A stretch of 64,000 nt of DNA from Paraglaciecola arctica BSs20135 (GTDB taxonomy: Bacteria; Pseudomonadota; Gammaproteobacteria; Enterobacterales; Alteromonadaceae), in the NCBI RefSeq assembly GCF_000314995.1, contig NZ_BAEO01000009.1, positions 1 to 64,000 of the forward strand. Reading direction: 5' to 3'. A program made the translations under genes and the position numbers. This document shows, piece after piece, positions 45,164-54,492 of this stretch (the stretch's first letter is position 1; every line of letters begins with the position of its first letter). The notes under the pieces were generated by a model that was given only the letters and a program-made list of their open reading frames with translations, was not told the DNA's origin and searched no databases.

Positions 45164-46735
45164 ATGTTAGATGTAATCATTATTGGAGGTGGCCACAACG
45201 GGTTAGTGTGTGCCAACTATCTTGCCATGACAGGTAAAAAAGTACGTGTATTAGAACGCCGCGAAGTAGTAGGCGGTGCTGCGGTGACAGAAGAGTTCCA
45301 TCCTGGTTTCCGAAATTCAGTGGCGTCTTATACTGTTAGTTTGCTTAATCCTAAGGTGATAGATGATTTAGAACTGCATAAAAACGGTTTAAATATTGTG
45401 CATAGAAAGGTCAACAATTTGTGGCCCCATGATAATAGTGATTTTTTAGCATTTGTTGTTGGCTCTGATAATTTAAAGGCTGAAATCGCTAGGTTCTCAC
45501 AAAGTGATGCGGATGCATTAGAGCGTTATTTTAGAGACACAGCCATGGTTGCCGATATCATTCGTGACTTTTTACTTGAAACCCCACCCAATGTGGGTGG
45601 CGGCATCAGAGATATTTTCAAAGCTGCAAAATTTGCTAATCGCTTGCGAAAATTACCCATTGAAGACGAACGTTTAGTATTAGATATATTCACTAAAAGT
45701 GTCTCGGACTTTTTAGATCTCTATTTTGAAAACGAATATGTTAAAGGTGCCTTTGCCTTCGATGGCATAGTTGGCAATTACGCCGACACTCAAACCCCAG
45801 GTTCCGCATACGTTTTGATGCACCATGCCTTTGGTGAAGTAAACGGTGAAAAAGGAGTTTGGGGACATGCTATTGGTGGTATGGGAGCCATTACCCAAGC
45901 TATGGCCAAGTCAGCTGTGGCCAAAGGGGTAGAAATCCAAACCAGTGCCGCAGTTAAAAAAGTGCTGGTACAGGATGGCAAAGCATACGGTGTGTTGCTA
46001 GAAAATGGCGAGACGTTAGAGGCAAAAGTCATAGTCTCAAACTTAAATCCAAGCTTATTGTATAACCAATTGGTTGACACAAAAGAGTTGCCAGAAGATT
46101 TTGCACGTCGCATGAAACATTATAAAAATGGCTCAGGGACATTCCGAATGAATGTAGCATTAAGTGAATTACCAAAATTTACCTGCTTAGCAAAACAAGA
46201 ACGAGCCAGTGCTGATCACCTAACAGGCGGAATAATCATTGGCGCCACCTGTGATTACCTTGACCGAAGTTACCGTGATTCGCGTGAGTTTGGCTGGTCT
46301 AAAGCGCCCATAGTTGAAATGCTGATCCCATCAACTTTAGATAATACTCTGGCCCCAGAAGGACAACATGTAGCCAGTTTGTTTTGCCAACAGTTTGATC
46401 CGGATATTGATTGGGATACACACCGCGAAACAGCGGCAGATTTAATCATTGAGCAAGTAGAAAAATACGCACCGGGCTTTAAACAATCGGTGCTGGGTAG
46501 GCAAATATTAAGCCCTCATGATTTAGAACGCATATTCGGGCTGACAAAAGGTGACATTATGCACGGCAATATGAGTTTGGATCAGATGTTTAGCACTAGA
46601 CCCTTGTTAGGCCATGGCAATTATCGTTCGCCCATAAAAGGTTTGTATATGTGTGGTGCGGGGACTCACCCTGGTGGTGGTGTGACAGGTGCACCGGGAC
46701 ACAATGCGGCGCGAGAAATTATACGCGATACCTAA
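45164..46735 (+). CDS. FAD-dependent oxidoreductase, PYROXD2/phytoene-desaturase-like
   Basis: A 523-residue flavoprotein. The N-terminal FAD motif is VIIIGGGHNGLVCANYLA, followed by VLERREVVGGAAVTEEFHPG. The C-terminal FAD segment GLYMCGAGTHPGGGVTGAPG and the HNAAREI end are typical of the PYROXD2 group rather than of carotenoid desaturases. No carotenoid genes are nearby. Its substrate is unknown. The ATG lies after AGGAAAACAG; the gene appears to be monocistronic. Confidence 0.87.
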   Translation: MLDVIIIGGGHNGLVCANYLAMTGKKVRVLERREVVGGAAVTEEFHPGFRNSVASYTVSLLNPKVIDDLELHKNGLNIVHRKVNNLWPHDNSDFLAFVVGSDNLKAEIARFSQSDADALERYFRDTAMVADIIRDFLLETPPNVGGGIRDIFKAAKFANRLRKLPIEDERLVLDIFTKSVSDFLDLYFENEYVKGAFAFDGIVGNYADTQTPGSAYVLMHHAFGEVNGEKGVWGHAIGGMGAITQAMAKSAVAKGVEIQTSAAVKKVLVQDGKAYGVLLENGETLEAKVIVSNLNPSLLYNQLVDTKELPEDFARRMKHYKNGSGTFRMNVALSELPKFTCLAKQERASADHLTGGIIIGATCDYLDRSYRDSREFGWSKAPIVEMLIPSTLDNTLAPEGQHVASLFCQQFDPDIDWDTHRETAADLIIEQVEKYAPGFKQSVLGRQILSPHDLERIFGLTKGDIMHGNMSLDQMFSTRPLLGHGNYRSPIKGLYMCGAGTHPGGGVTGAPGHNAAREIIRDT

Positions 46736-47007
46736 AATGTGCATAAAAACGGTTAGCTGAAGTGCATAGAGTCAAGTTGTTGCAAAGATACCGACAACCC
46801 AACACGCTTCTCGATTACCTCACTTTGATTTACTCTATACTTAGGTCCATCAGCGACTTCAAATATATTTTGAAAGGCCAAATCATAATCGTTTAGTCAA
46901 AATATTATTAAAATAGTGATCTTTATCCTCTACTAGCAATAAAATACTCTACAAGCAGGTCTGTTACACTGCAAGATGTAGCAGCCTTATTCGAAAAAGA
47001 GGAAATC

Positions 47008-47454
47008 ATGAGTCAATATCAAAAATCAGCAGATGCCATTTCTGCCTTAACAGCAGAGCAGTACCGAGTGACCCAAGAAAATGGCACCGAACGCCCTGGC
47101 ACAGGCGAACTGTTAGACAATACTTCTCCAGGCATATACGTCGATGTGGTTTCTGGCGAGCCTTTGTTTGCATCGTCTGCCAAGTTTGAGTCAGGATGTG
47201 GCTGGCCCAGTTTTACTAAGGCGATAGACTCATTCAATGTGAATGAAATTACTGATAACTCTCATGGAATGACACGAATTGAAGTACGTTCTTCTCATGG
47301 AGACAGCCATCTAGGGCATGTTTTTCCTGACGGGCCAACAGACCAAGGTGGCCTGCGTTATTGTATTAATTCTGCTTCATTACGATTTGTTCATCGAGAT
47401 GAGATGACAAGCCAAGGGTATGAAGCCTATCTAGATCAAGTTGAGGATATTTAA
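47008..47454 (+). CDS. msrB: Peptide-methionine (R)-S-oxide reductase
   Basis: A 148-residue MsrB that reduces the R isomer of methionine sulfoxide. The catalytic Cys is in [15 protein letters not shown] near the C-terminus; ESGCGWPSF holds the likely resolving Cys, and [15 protein letters not shown] the His residues. The four zinc Cys (two CxxC) of the other MsrB class are missing, so this is the zinc-free type. Start chosen after AAAGAGGAAATC. It is two bases upstream of msrA, so both stereoisomers are covered by one transcript. Confidence 0.95.
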   Translation: MSQYQKSADAISALTAEQYRVTQENGTERPGTGELLDNTSPGIYVDVVSGEPLFASSAKFESGCGWPSFTKAIDSFNVNEITDNSHGMTRIEVRSSHGDSHLGHVFPDGPTDQGGLRYCINSASLRFVHRDEMTSQGYEAYLDQVEDI

Positions 47455-47456
47455 TC

Positions 47457-47954
47457 ATGGCAATTGAACGAGCAGTATTAGCCGGTGGCTGTTTTTGGGG
47501 TATGCAAGATCTTATTCGCAAACGTCCCGGCATCACCTCTACCCGTGTGGGTTATACAGGTGGTGAAGTAGCCAACGCTACTTACCGTAATCATGGTAAC
47601 CATGCTGAAGGTATCGAAATAATGTTTGATAATGACGTTATTAGTTATCGACAAATTTTAGAGTTTTTCTTTCAAATTCATGATCCTAGCACTGAAAATC
47701 GGCAAGGAAATGATACTGGGGCATCTTATCGTTCGGCTATTTATTATGTGTCTGATGAGCAAAAATCAGAAGCATTGAGGACCATAACTGACGTGGATGC
47801 GTCTGGATTATGGCCAGGAAAAGTAGTGACCGAACTAGAGCCAGTGGGTGACTTTTGGGAAGCAGAGCCAGAACACCAAGACTATTTAGAAACCCGTCCT
47901 AATGGTTATACCTGTCACTTTGCCAGACCTGACTGGAAACTACCTTCAGCCTAG
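47457..47954 (+). CDS. msrA: Peptide-methionine (S)-S-oxide reductase
   Basis: A 165-residue MsrA with the catalytic Cys in [35 protein letters not shown] (substrate site), and [20 protein letters not shown]. Only one further Cys ([11 protein letters not shown]) near the end can serve as resolving residue. It is coupled to msrB, two bases downstream. No signal peptide, so it acts in the cytoplasm. Confidence 0.95.
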   Translation: MAIERAVLAGGCFWGMQDLIRKRPGITSTRVGYTGGEVANATYRNHGNHAEGIEIMFDNDVISYRQILEFFFQIHDPSTENRQGNDTGASYRSAIYYVSDEQKSEALRTITDVDASGLWPGKVVTELEPVGDFWEAEPEHQDYLETRPNGYTCHFARPDWKLPSA

Positions 47955-48071
47955 CTAGGTTTTATTGCACAGCGTTAATATAATTAAAACAACCGCCCCT
48001 AGTACCAATGATTCAGGTGGTGGTTGTAATACTAAAAGTAAAAAGTCGTTTGGCAGTCAATATGTTAAAAA

Positions 48072-49139
48072 TTATTGTTTAATTGAGTTGATGATATTTT
48101 GCATATTTAACGTCTGTGGCTCTTTCCCTTCTTTGAATGCTGAAAATTGATTAAAATTAATTTTTTGCCATTTTTGTTGTTGTACAAAGTCTAAATAATC
48201 CTTTACGTTATCTTTATTAATCACTTCAAAATCATAAAGCTCAGAGTGGTTTGAAAACCTATCTATTCCATGGTGATAATCAAAAATCTTAGTAACGGCT
48301 ATCGCCCCCATCAAAAAATGCCCACCTACCGACGCGGTCATTTCGCCTTGTTGAATTTTGAGTAATGCCTCGGGCAGCCAGTCAAATCCACCTAAAACAA
48401 CTGGCTTGTTAGACAACAGCTGATATTGCTCTAACGTTTTCAAAGCAAGTTCACCACTTGCGCACCAAAAAATATTAGTTTTAGGATATCGCCTAAGTAT
48501 CGTTTCAAAGTTAGTGGCAATGTTTTCGGGATCCCAATAAGTGGGAAAAATTTGATTTAAACTAATATCACTGCTCCTAAATAAAGCAGTTAGAACTTGT
48601 TCTCTGGTGCTGGATAGATAATCAAAATTACCACCAATTCCGGTTATTGAAGGCTTCACATCAGGATTACGACTACTGTGTTCTTCAAGTAAAGTATTTA
48701 AAAGTAACGCTCCCCCTCTAGCATTGTCGTAAGCCACTTCACCAATCCAATGTTTGTATTTTTGTTTAGGCTTTAATAATTCTGTTGCGTCTTTGTCAGT
48801 AAAAGCCTGCTCTAAGGTCACAAATTCAATACTATGGGCTTCAATTGTGTCAAAAACATGTGCAGTATTACCATGATATGGACGAAAAATAAGATAATCG
48901 GGTTTGCTTGGTTGGGCGATAATATTTTCAATTATTTCTAGGGTAGTAAAACGATTAACACCACCATAAATCACCTCAAGTTCAACCCCTAAACTTTTAG
49001 CCGAGGCGGTACTGGCTTGATAAACCATGTTCCAAAACGCTGCACCCTCTTTATCTGGAATAATTAAAATAACCTTGATTGCCAAAGCAAATTGAGAAAA
49101 CAAAAGAGTGCTTAATAATGTTAATAATTTCAAATTCAT
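48072..49139 (-). CDS. Periplasmic sugar-binding-like protein (Peripla_BP_4 type)
   Basis: ATG 49139 is preferred; it begins a clear signal peptide (LLTLLSTLLFSQFALA), whereas the upstream frame to 49169 adds residues before it. The mature 335 residues have the periplasmic-binding type I fold: VILIIPDKEGAAFWNMVYQA, LEVIYGGVNRFTTLEIIE, GGALLLNTLLEEH, GIGGNFDYLSSTREQVL and VVLGGFDWLPEALLKIQQG. No ABC permease or ATPase is near, so it may serve a receptor encoded elsewhere, as LuxP-like proteins do. Ligand unknown. Confidence 0.8.
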   Translation of the reverse strand: MNLKLLTLLSTLLFSQFALAIKVILIIPDKEGAAFWNMVYQASTASAKSLGVELEVIYGGVNRFTTLEIIENIIAQPSKPDYLIFRPYHGNTAHVFDTIEAHSIEFVTLEQAFTDKDATELLKPKQKYKHWIGEVAYDNARGGALLLNTLLEEHSSRNPDVKPSITGIGGNFDYLSSTREQVLTALFRSSDISLNQIFPTYWDPENIATNFETILRRYPKTNIFWCASGELALKTLEQYQLLSNKPVVLGGFDWLPEALLKIQQGEMTASVGGHFLMGAIAVTKIFDYHHGIDRFSNHSELYDFEVINKDNVKDYLDFVQQQKWQKINFNQFSAFKEGKEPQTLNMQNIINSIKQ

Positions 49140-49428
49140 TAGCTGTAAAATCCATCTCAAAGAACACAACTATTGGCTAGCATAGCTGAAAGTATTTAGA
49201 AGACCTAGTAATAGACAAAACAAGTATCAACAATATTGGGTATTATTTCTAACCCATTTACATTAATGTCATTTCAGAAAGTAAATCAAAGAATGCATAT
49301 TTCTCTAAAAAAAAGAGACTATATCCACACATAATAGACGGATAACAGATGCGCACAAAAATGGTGCGTAAGTCACTGGTCTGATGTTAGGATTATTCTA
49401 CTTAGTAACTAGAAGATAGATCCGCCCA
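49140..49428. other. Divergent intergenic region, no gene seen
   Basis: About 290 AT-rich bases that must hold promoters for the binding-protein gene (minus) and the acylase gene (plus). No open frame or strong inverted repeat was found. Confidence 0.4.
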
Positions 49429-51807
49429 ATGAAGTCACTTCTGAAAATTCTCATTATTATTGTCGTCATCATTTGTGCCGCAGGTGCTTGGTACATTAAC
49501 AGCAAACAACCACAACGCAGTGGTGAAGTTAGCCTTGCCAACTTACAAGCAAGCGTAAGTGTCCGTTATGATGAGCGTGGTGTGCCACATATTCAAGCGC
49601 AGAATGAATCGGATATGTATCGCACCCTTGGTTACGTGCATGCCCAAGATCGATTATTTCAAATGGAAATGGTGCGCCGTTTAGCGCGAGGTGAATTGGC
49701 GGCTATACTGGGTCCAAAACTGATCGACAGCGACAGGTTATTTCGTAGTCTGGGCATTCGTTCCTATGCCGATGCCTACGCAGCAAAAATGGATCCTAAC
49801 ACCCCAGCAAATAAAGCCTTAATGGCCTATTTAGATGGTATCAATCAATACCAAAACACTCACCCTGCACCGATAGAATTCGATATTCTGGGCATTACAA
49901 AACGCCCTTTTACTCCTAAGGACTCAGTAAGTGTCGCAGGTTATATGGCCTATAGTTTTGCAGCGGCTTTTCGTACTGAGCCGGTATTAACCTATATACG
50001 CGATCAGCTTGGTAGCGAATACCTTGATGTATTTGATTTAGCTTGGCATCCCGAGGGCGTTGTGGCGCCAAACTTAGCAGCCAATGATTGGCAAGACCTC
50101 AATCGCCTCGCCCAGCTCAGCCAACAAGCAGTCACAGATAGTGGTTTAGCATTATTTGAAGGCAGTAATGCTTGGGCGGTATCGGGTAACCGCACAGCAA
50201 GCGGTAAACCACTTTTAGCAGGTGACCCTCACATAGGTTTTGCGGTGCCTTCAGTTTGGTATGAAGCACACTTGTCTTACCCAGGATTTGAGCTTTACGG
50301 CCATCATCAGGCACTCAGTGCAACGGCCTCTCTGGGACATAATCTAGACTTTGGTTGGAGCATTACTATGTTCCAGAACGACGATATAGACCTCATCGCC
50401 GAAAAACTCAACCCTGATAACGCTAACCAAGTGTGGTATCAAGGTAAGTGGGTGGAGTTGCAAAGTCGCAGCGAACAAATTGCAGTCAAAGGTGCTGATC
50501 CTGTCACTTTAACTCTGCGTCGTTCACCTCATGGACCAATCATCAACGATGCACTAGGCAAACATGCAGGCAAAACGCCTATTGCTATGTGGTGGGCGTT
50601 TCTTGAAACCGAGAACCCAATCCTTGATGCATTTTATCAACTAAACCGTGCCGATACTTTGGCAAAAGCGCGAGCCGCCAGTGAAAAAATTCATGCTCCA
50701 GGGCTCAACATAGTTTGGGCCAATGCCAGTGGCGATATTGGTTGGTGGGCCGCAGCTAAACTGCCTCTTCGGCCCGATGGTGTAAACCCTAATTTTATCT
50801 TAGATGGCAGCAGTTATGAGGCAGACAAGCTTGGTTTTGTACCTTTTACTGCTAATCCTCAAGAAGAAAATCCAGCTCGTGGTTATATAGTTTCAGCTAA
50901 TTATCAGCCCGTCCCAGACAGCGGTATTGAGGTACCTGGTTACTACAACTTGCCGGCACGCGGGATACGTCTTAATCAAGGTCTAGCCGATAATAGTGTG
51001 AAGTGGAACATACAAAACAGTCAGGCATTGCAACTCGACTCTGGTAGTGGTTATGCACAGCGCTTACTCAAACCTTTGTTACCCATTATAAAGGCAGCTG
51101 CCAGCGCCGATGAACAAGAGCTAGTACTATTACTCAGTAACTGGAATGGGGATCACCAGCTTGAAGGCATCGCCCCAACAATTTTTAACCAGTTAGTTTA
51201 CCAACTCGCCTATGAAGCTATGGGAGACGAGATGGGGGAGAGTTTCTTTAATACTTTGATCAACACCCGCGTAGTTGATTTTGCATTACCGCGCTTGGCT
51301 GCAGAAGCCAACTCACCTTGGTGGGATAATCGCGACACATCAGTCATAGAAGATCGCACTGAAACAGTCGCAATTGCGTGGCAAGCAAGTCTAAAACATC
51401 TGCGCAGCACCTTGGGGACCGACACAGCCAACTGGCAATGGGGCAAAACTCATACCCTCACCCATGGGCACCCCTTGGGTCAGCAAGATTTACTAGACAA
51501 GATGTTCAACGTTGGCCAGTTTGCAGCCCCAGGCGGTCACGAAACGCCCAACAACTTGTCACATAAAATGGGTCCAACTCCATGGAAGGTGGCATATGGC
51601 CCTTCAACCCGCCGACTAATCGACTTTGCCGATCCCAGTCACTCACTGGGTATCAACCCTGTTGGGCAAAGTGGTGTAGCCTTTGATCAACATTATCAAG
51701 ACCAAGCCCAAACTTATATCAATGGTCAATACATTAAACAGCACTTTAGCGAGGCAGATATAGCGGCCAACACTGTAAGTACACTAAAATTAATACCGGT
51801 TAAATAA
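49429..51807 (+). CDS. Penicillin acylase family protein (Ntn hydrolase)
   Basis: A 792-residue precursor. An N-terminal hydrophobic segment (residues 4-22) exports or anchors it. The first chain starts VRYDERGVPHIQAQNESDMY and has GYVHAQDRLFQMEMVRRLAR. The self-processing site and N-terminal nucleophile are in EGSNAWAVSGNRTASGK (Ser246), followed by LLAGDPHIGFAVPSVWYEAH. Later WAFLETENPILDAFYQLNRA and MGPTPWKVAYGPSTRRLID fit the beta chain. Relatives hydrolyse beta-lactam side chains, acyl-homoserine lactones or other amides. The natural substrate is not predictable here. Confidence 0.92.
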   Translation: MKSLLKILIIIVVIICAAGAWYINSKQPQRSGEVSLANLQASVSVRYDERGVPHIQAQNESDMYRTLGYVHAQDRLFQMEMVRRLARGELAAILGPKLIDSDRLFRSLGIRSYADAYAAKMDPNTPANKALMAYLDGINQYQNTHPAPIEFDILGITKRPFTPKDSVSVAGYMAYSFAAAFRTEPVLTYIRDQLGSEYLDVFDLAWHPEGVVAPNLAANDWQDLNRLAQLSQQAVTDSGLALFEGSNAWAVSGNRTASGKPLLAGDPHIGFAVPSVWYEAHLSYPGFELYGHHQALSATASLGHNLDFGWSITMFQNDDIDLIAEKLNPDNANQVWYQGKWVELQSRSEQIAVKGADPVTLTLRRSPHGPIINDALGKHAGKTPIAMWWAFLETENPILDAFYQLNRADTLAKARAASEKIHAPGLNIVWANASGDIGWWAAAKLPLRPDGVNPNFILDGSSYEADKLGFVPFTANPQEENPARGYIVSANYQPVPDSGIEVPGYYNLPARGIRLNQGLADNSVKWNIQNSQALQLDSGSGYAQRLLKPLLPIIKAAASADEQELVLLLSNWNGDHQLEGIAPTIFNQLVYQLAYEAMGDEMGESFFNTLINTRVVDFALPRLAAEANSPWWDNRDTSVIEDRTETVAIAWQASLKHLRSTLGTDTANWQWGKTHTLTHGHPLGQQDLLDKMFNVGQFAAPGGHETPNNLSHKMGPTPWKVAYGPSTRRLIDFADPSHSLGINPVGQSGVAFDQHYQDQAQTYINGQYIKQHFSEADIAANTVSTLKLIPVK

Positions 51808-51852
51808 AATTCCGGGATGAGTAAAATCATTACTCTTAGTCTAAATAGCTCA

Positions 51853-52584
51853 TTAGCCAAACTGTTGTTTAAATTTACTTGCGTAACGGCGACTCACAGT
51901 AAAAATTTTTGGGCTATTTTTTAGGCTGACTTCCATTGTGCGGTTAGGGAGTACCTCAATAGAGTCAATCTGACTGATGTTTATTATGGTCGAACGATGA
52001 ATACGTACAAATGATTTTTCGGGAAGACGGTCTTCCCATTCTTTGAGGGACTTTTCGACCAAAAGTGCATTCCCTCCTGCAGCGCCACTAATGGTAAATA
52101 CCTCGGTATAGTCACCAGATGCGCAAATATGAGAAATCTTACTAATTTGTAAAAAGTGGGAGTGATCTCCCAGATTTAGAAAAATGGGATCATCGATATT
52201 GAGTTTTTGAACGGCCAAGACAGGCTCAGCATTTTCTTGGTACAGCTTATCAATAGAGGCTTTGAGCCTTTTGGGGTTAACCGGTTTGAGTAGATAGTCA
52301 AGGGCGTTGATTTCAAATGCACGGATCGCAAATTCATCAAAGGCAGTGACAAAAATTAAATTAAAGTTATGCACAACTTTTTCGAGCAAATCGAAACCGT
52401 TTTCCTGTCGCAGCTGAATATCTAAAAAGACTATATCGGGTTTTTTATCTTTGATTAGGTCCACTGCTTCGGTTAAGTTTTTTGCTTCGCCAATAATCCG
52501 AACATCACTAAATTCAGCTAACAGCTCTCGTAACTCTTGGCGAGCCAGTCTTTCATCGTCTACTAATAACGCCTTAAATGTCAT
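51853..52584 (-). CDS. LytTR-family response regulator
   Basis: A 243-residue regulator. The ATG at 52584 shares one base with the kinase stop (TAATG). The receiver has ALLVDDERLARQELRELLAE, the phospho-acceptor Asp in DIVFLDIQLRQENGFDLL, and Lys in YLLKPVNPKRLKASID. The LytTR domain has ISHICASGDYTEVF, SFVRIHRSTIINISQIDSIE and FTVSRRYASKFKQQF. It pairs with the upstream kinase; the two genes follow a PQQ dehydrogenase and an NTF2-like gene in the same direction. Confidence 0.92.
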   Translation of the reverse strand: MTFKALLVDDERLARQELRELLAEFSDVRIIGEAKNLTEAVDLIKDKKPDIVFLDIQLRQENGFDLLEKVVHNFNLIFVTAFDEFAIRAFEINALDYLLKPVNPKRLKASIDKLYQENAEPVLAVQKLNIDDPIFLNLGDHSHFLQISKISHICASGDYTEVFTISGAAGGNALLVEKSLKEWEDRLPEKSFVRIHRSTIINISQIDSIEVLPNRTMEVSLKNSPKIFTVSRRYASKFKQQFG

Positions 52585-53624
52585 TATTGTAAAATCTCTA
52601 TTCTGGCAACAACACATCCGTTTTCTTCATACAGAGCAAATGAGCTTTTGTTAGGCAACTGTTTTTTGAGTCGCTCTTGCACGTTATTCAAACCAATTTT
52701 GTCTTTTTTGTCAGTCTTTTGGGCATTAAGTCTGCCGCTGTTTTTAACCTCGATTACAAGCCTATCGCTTTCTAAAACTGCAGAAATGTTTATTTTTAAA
52801 ATCTCAGGGCTTGTTTGCAAGCCATGCTTAATAGCATTTTCTACCAAGGGGTTAAGTAAAAAACTGGGAAGCATTATTTGCTTTGCTTTATCGTCTATAT
52901 TCAATTCAACTTCTAACGCTTCTTCAAAACGAATTTTCTCGATAGCTAAATAATTTTCTACTGCCTCAAGCTCATCACTCAGAGTGTTTTGATTTTTATC
53001 ATTACTCATTAGAGAGTGCCGTAAAAACTCAGAGAGTTGCGTAATCATCTGCTTAGCGGCTGGGTTATCTGGGCTAATGGATGCACGAATTGAATTAAGC
53101 GCGTTAAACAAAAAATGTGGATTCACTTGGTAGCGCAGCATTTCCAACTGCGCGGTCTCAGCTAAAATTTTGGCATGTAATGTATTTTGATGTTCGACTT
53201 GCACTTGTTTCCAATACTTTATTCCAAAATAAATAGCACTCCAGGCTAAAAGTGTGACCGTATAAGTTAACGCCATTCTAGGTTTAAACTGCAATGAATA
53301 CATAAGATCAAAATTAGGCAATGTAGACCAAAAAAACAGTGTTTCAAGACTAGTCCAAACCATGCCAAATAAGGCCGTCGAAATAAAAACAATCAAAACA
53401 GTCCTACCCATAGATTGGCTATTGATAAGATTTCTATAAATCAGCCATAACAGGCAACTCAGTGAAAAACCAACTAGAGTTCGAAACGATTTAACCAGAA
53501 AAATATAACCAATGGATTCATCAGAATCTCTGGGAAGAAAGGTTAAAAACATCAACAGGAAATAAAGCAGCCAACCAATCACTTGCCATTTCCAAAGTGA
53601 GTTGGTTAGCTTCACAAAATTCAT
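52584..53624 (-). CDS. LytS-like sensor histidine kinase
   Basis: A 346-residue membrane kinase with four hydrophobic segments before residue 140, the phospho-acceptor motif MLRYQVNPHFLFNALNSIRA and the ATP-site motif LLNPLVENAIKHGLQ, then GLNNVQERL. It has no separate sensor domain. The gene starts 38 bases after the NTF2-like gene, suggesting one operon. A link to sugar oxidation in the periplasm is possible but is inference. Confidence 0.9.
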   Translation of the reverse strand: MNFVKLTNSLWKWQVIGWLLYFLLMFLTFLPRDSDESIGYIFLVKSFRTLVGFSLSCLLWLIYRNLINSQSMGRTVLIVFISTALFGMVWTSLETLFFWSTLPNFDLMYSLQFKPRMALTYTVTLLAWSAIYFGIKYWKQVQVEHQNTLHAKILAETAQLEMLRYQVNPHFLFNALNSIRASISPDNPAAKQMITQLSEFLRHSLMSNDKNQNTLSDELEAVENYLAIEKIRFEEALEVELNIDDKAKQIMLPSFLLNPLVENAIKHGLQTSPEILKINISAVLESDRLVIEVKNSGRLNAQKTDKKDKIGLNNVQERLKKQLPNKSSFALYEENGCVVARIEILQ

Positions 53625-53662
53625 TTATGTTGGCCCATAGAAATTAGATCCTAAGTAACTAA

Positions 53663-54490
53663 TTAAATTATTTTAAGCGCCGTGCTGGGGATAATATCAA
53701 AAGCGTTATTGACTATTTTCCATTCTCCATCAATTTTTAATAATGATAAATACTGAGTGATGATTGAATTTGGGAAGTTAAGAATTACTTTTGCAATTGC
53801 GGCATTACCTGTTGTGTCTATGCTCTGGATTTGATGGCTTATCATCCCTTCACCCTTGGATTTCAGATGCTTAAAACTTTCGATATAACGCTTAAGTGTG
53901 AGTGTTTTATATTGACCTTTGCTTATAGACATTATGTTGGCTTTGTTGTGAAACACTGCTGACAAATGCTCAGTATCACCGTTATTGTATGCCAGCATAT
54001 AACGCTTCAATGGCGCCATCACTTCTATTATGTTGGCCCTCTCGACTTTGTTATTTTGTGGGTCGCGAACCGAGTAAGCTATTTTGTTGGTGATTTTCCA
54101 TTCACCATTAATGTTTAACAGGGTCATGTAGTCAGTAAAAAGTATGCTTGAATAATCAAGTACCAATTTTGCAATCGCCACGTTCCCCGTTACCTCGATA
54201 CTTTTAATATAGGGAATACGTCGTACTCCATCATCTAGATTGCGTAATTTCATGCCACTTAGGTAATCTGGAAACTCCAATTTGGCGTATTTACCATCAC
54301 GTAAGTAACTTAGCTTTCCTTCACTGTGCAAGGCTTTGCCGAGCATGCTTTTGTCGCCTTTAAGGTGTCCGCCTAAGTAATTTTCTAATGGCACAGTGAT
54401 GGATTCAATGTCGTTAACTGGTGTGCTTTGTTGGGCATTGAGGCCAAAGGTTAGCAACAATAAAATAGATATAAACAGTTTGTTTGTCAT
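53663..54490 (-). CDS. Exported protein with two NTF2/lumazine-binding-like repeats
   Basis: A 275-residue protein with a signal peptide (LFISILLLLTFGLNAQQ). The rest is two similar halves of about 125 residues. Each has LENYLGGHLKGDKSMLGKAL / LKRYMLAYNNGDTEHLSAVF, then a VTGNVAIAKLVLDY / TTGNAAIAKVILNF strand, then YMTLLNINGEWKITNK / YLSLLKIDGEWKIVNN. This is the fold of Lumazine_bd_2 / SnoaL-type proteins, often binding small ligands. It starts two bases after the PQQ dehydrogenase gene and could bind its substrate or product; this is inference. Confidence 0.82.
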   Translation of the reverse strand: MTNKLFISILLLLTFGLNAQQSTPVNDIESITVPLENYLGGHLKGDKSMLGKALHSEGKLSYLRDGKYAKLEFPDYLSGMKLRNLDDGVRRIPYIKSIEVTGNVAIAKLVLDYSSILFTDYMTLLNINGEWKITNKIAYSVRDPQNNKVERANIIEVMAPLKRYMLAYNNGDTEHLSAVFHNKANIMSISKGQYKTLTLKRYIESFKHLKSKGEGMISHQIQSIDTTGNAAIAKVILNFPNSIITQYLSLLKIDGEWKIVNNAFDIIPSTALKII

Positions 54491-54492
54491 TG

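Noticed and set aside
45164-46735. Carotenoid (phytoene) desaturase
   Set aside because: The C-terminal motif fits the PYROXD2 group and no carotenoid genes are nearby.
47991-48030. Terminator after msrA
   Set aside because: ACAACC..GGTTGT can pair, but the stem has a wobble, the loop is long and there is no T-run.
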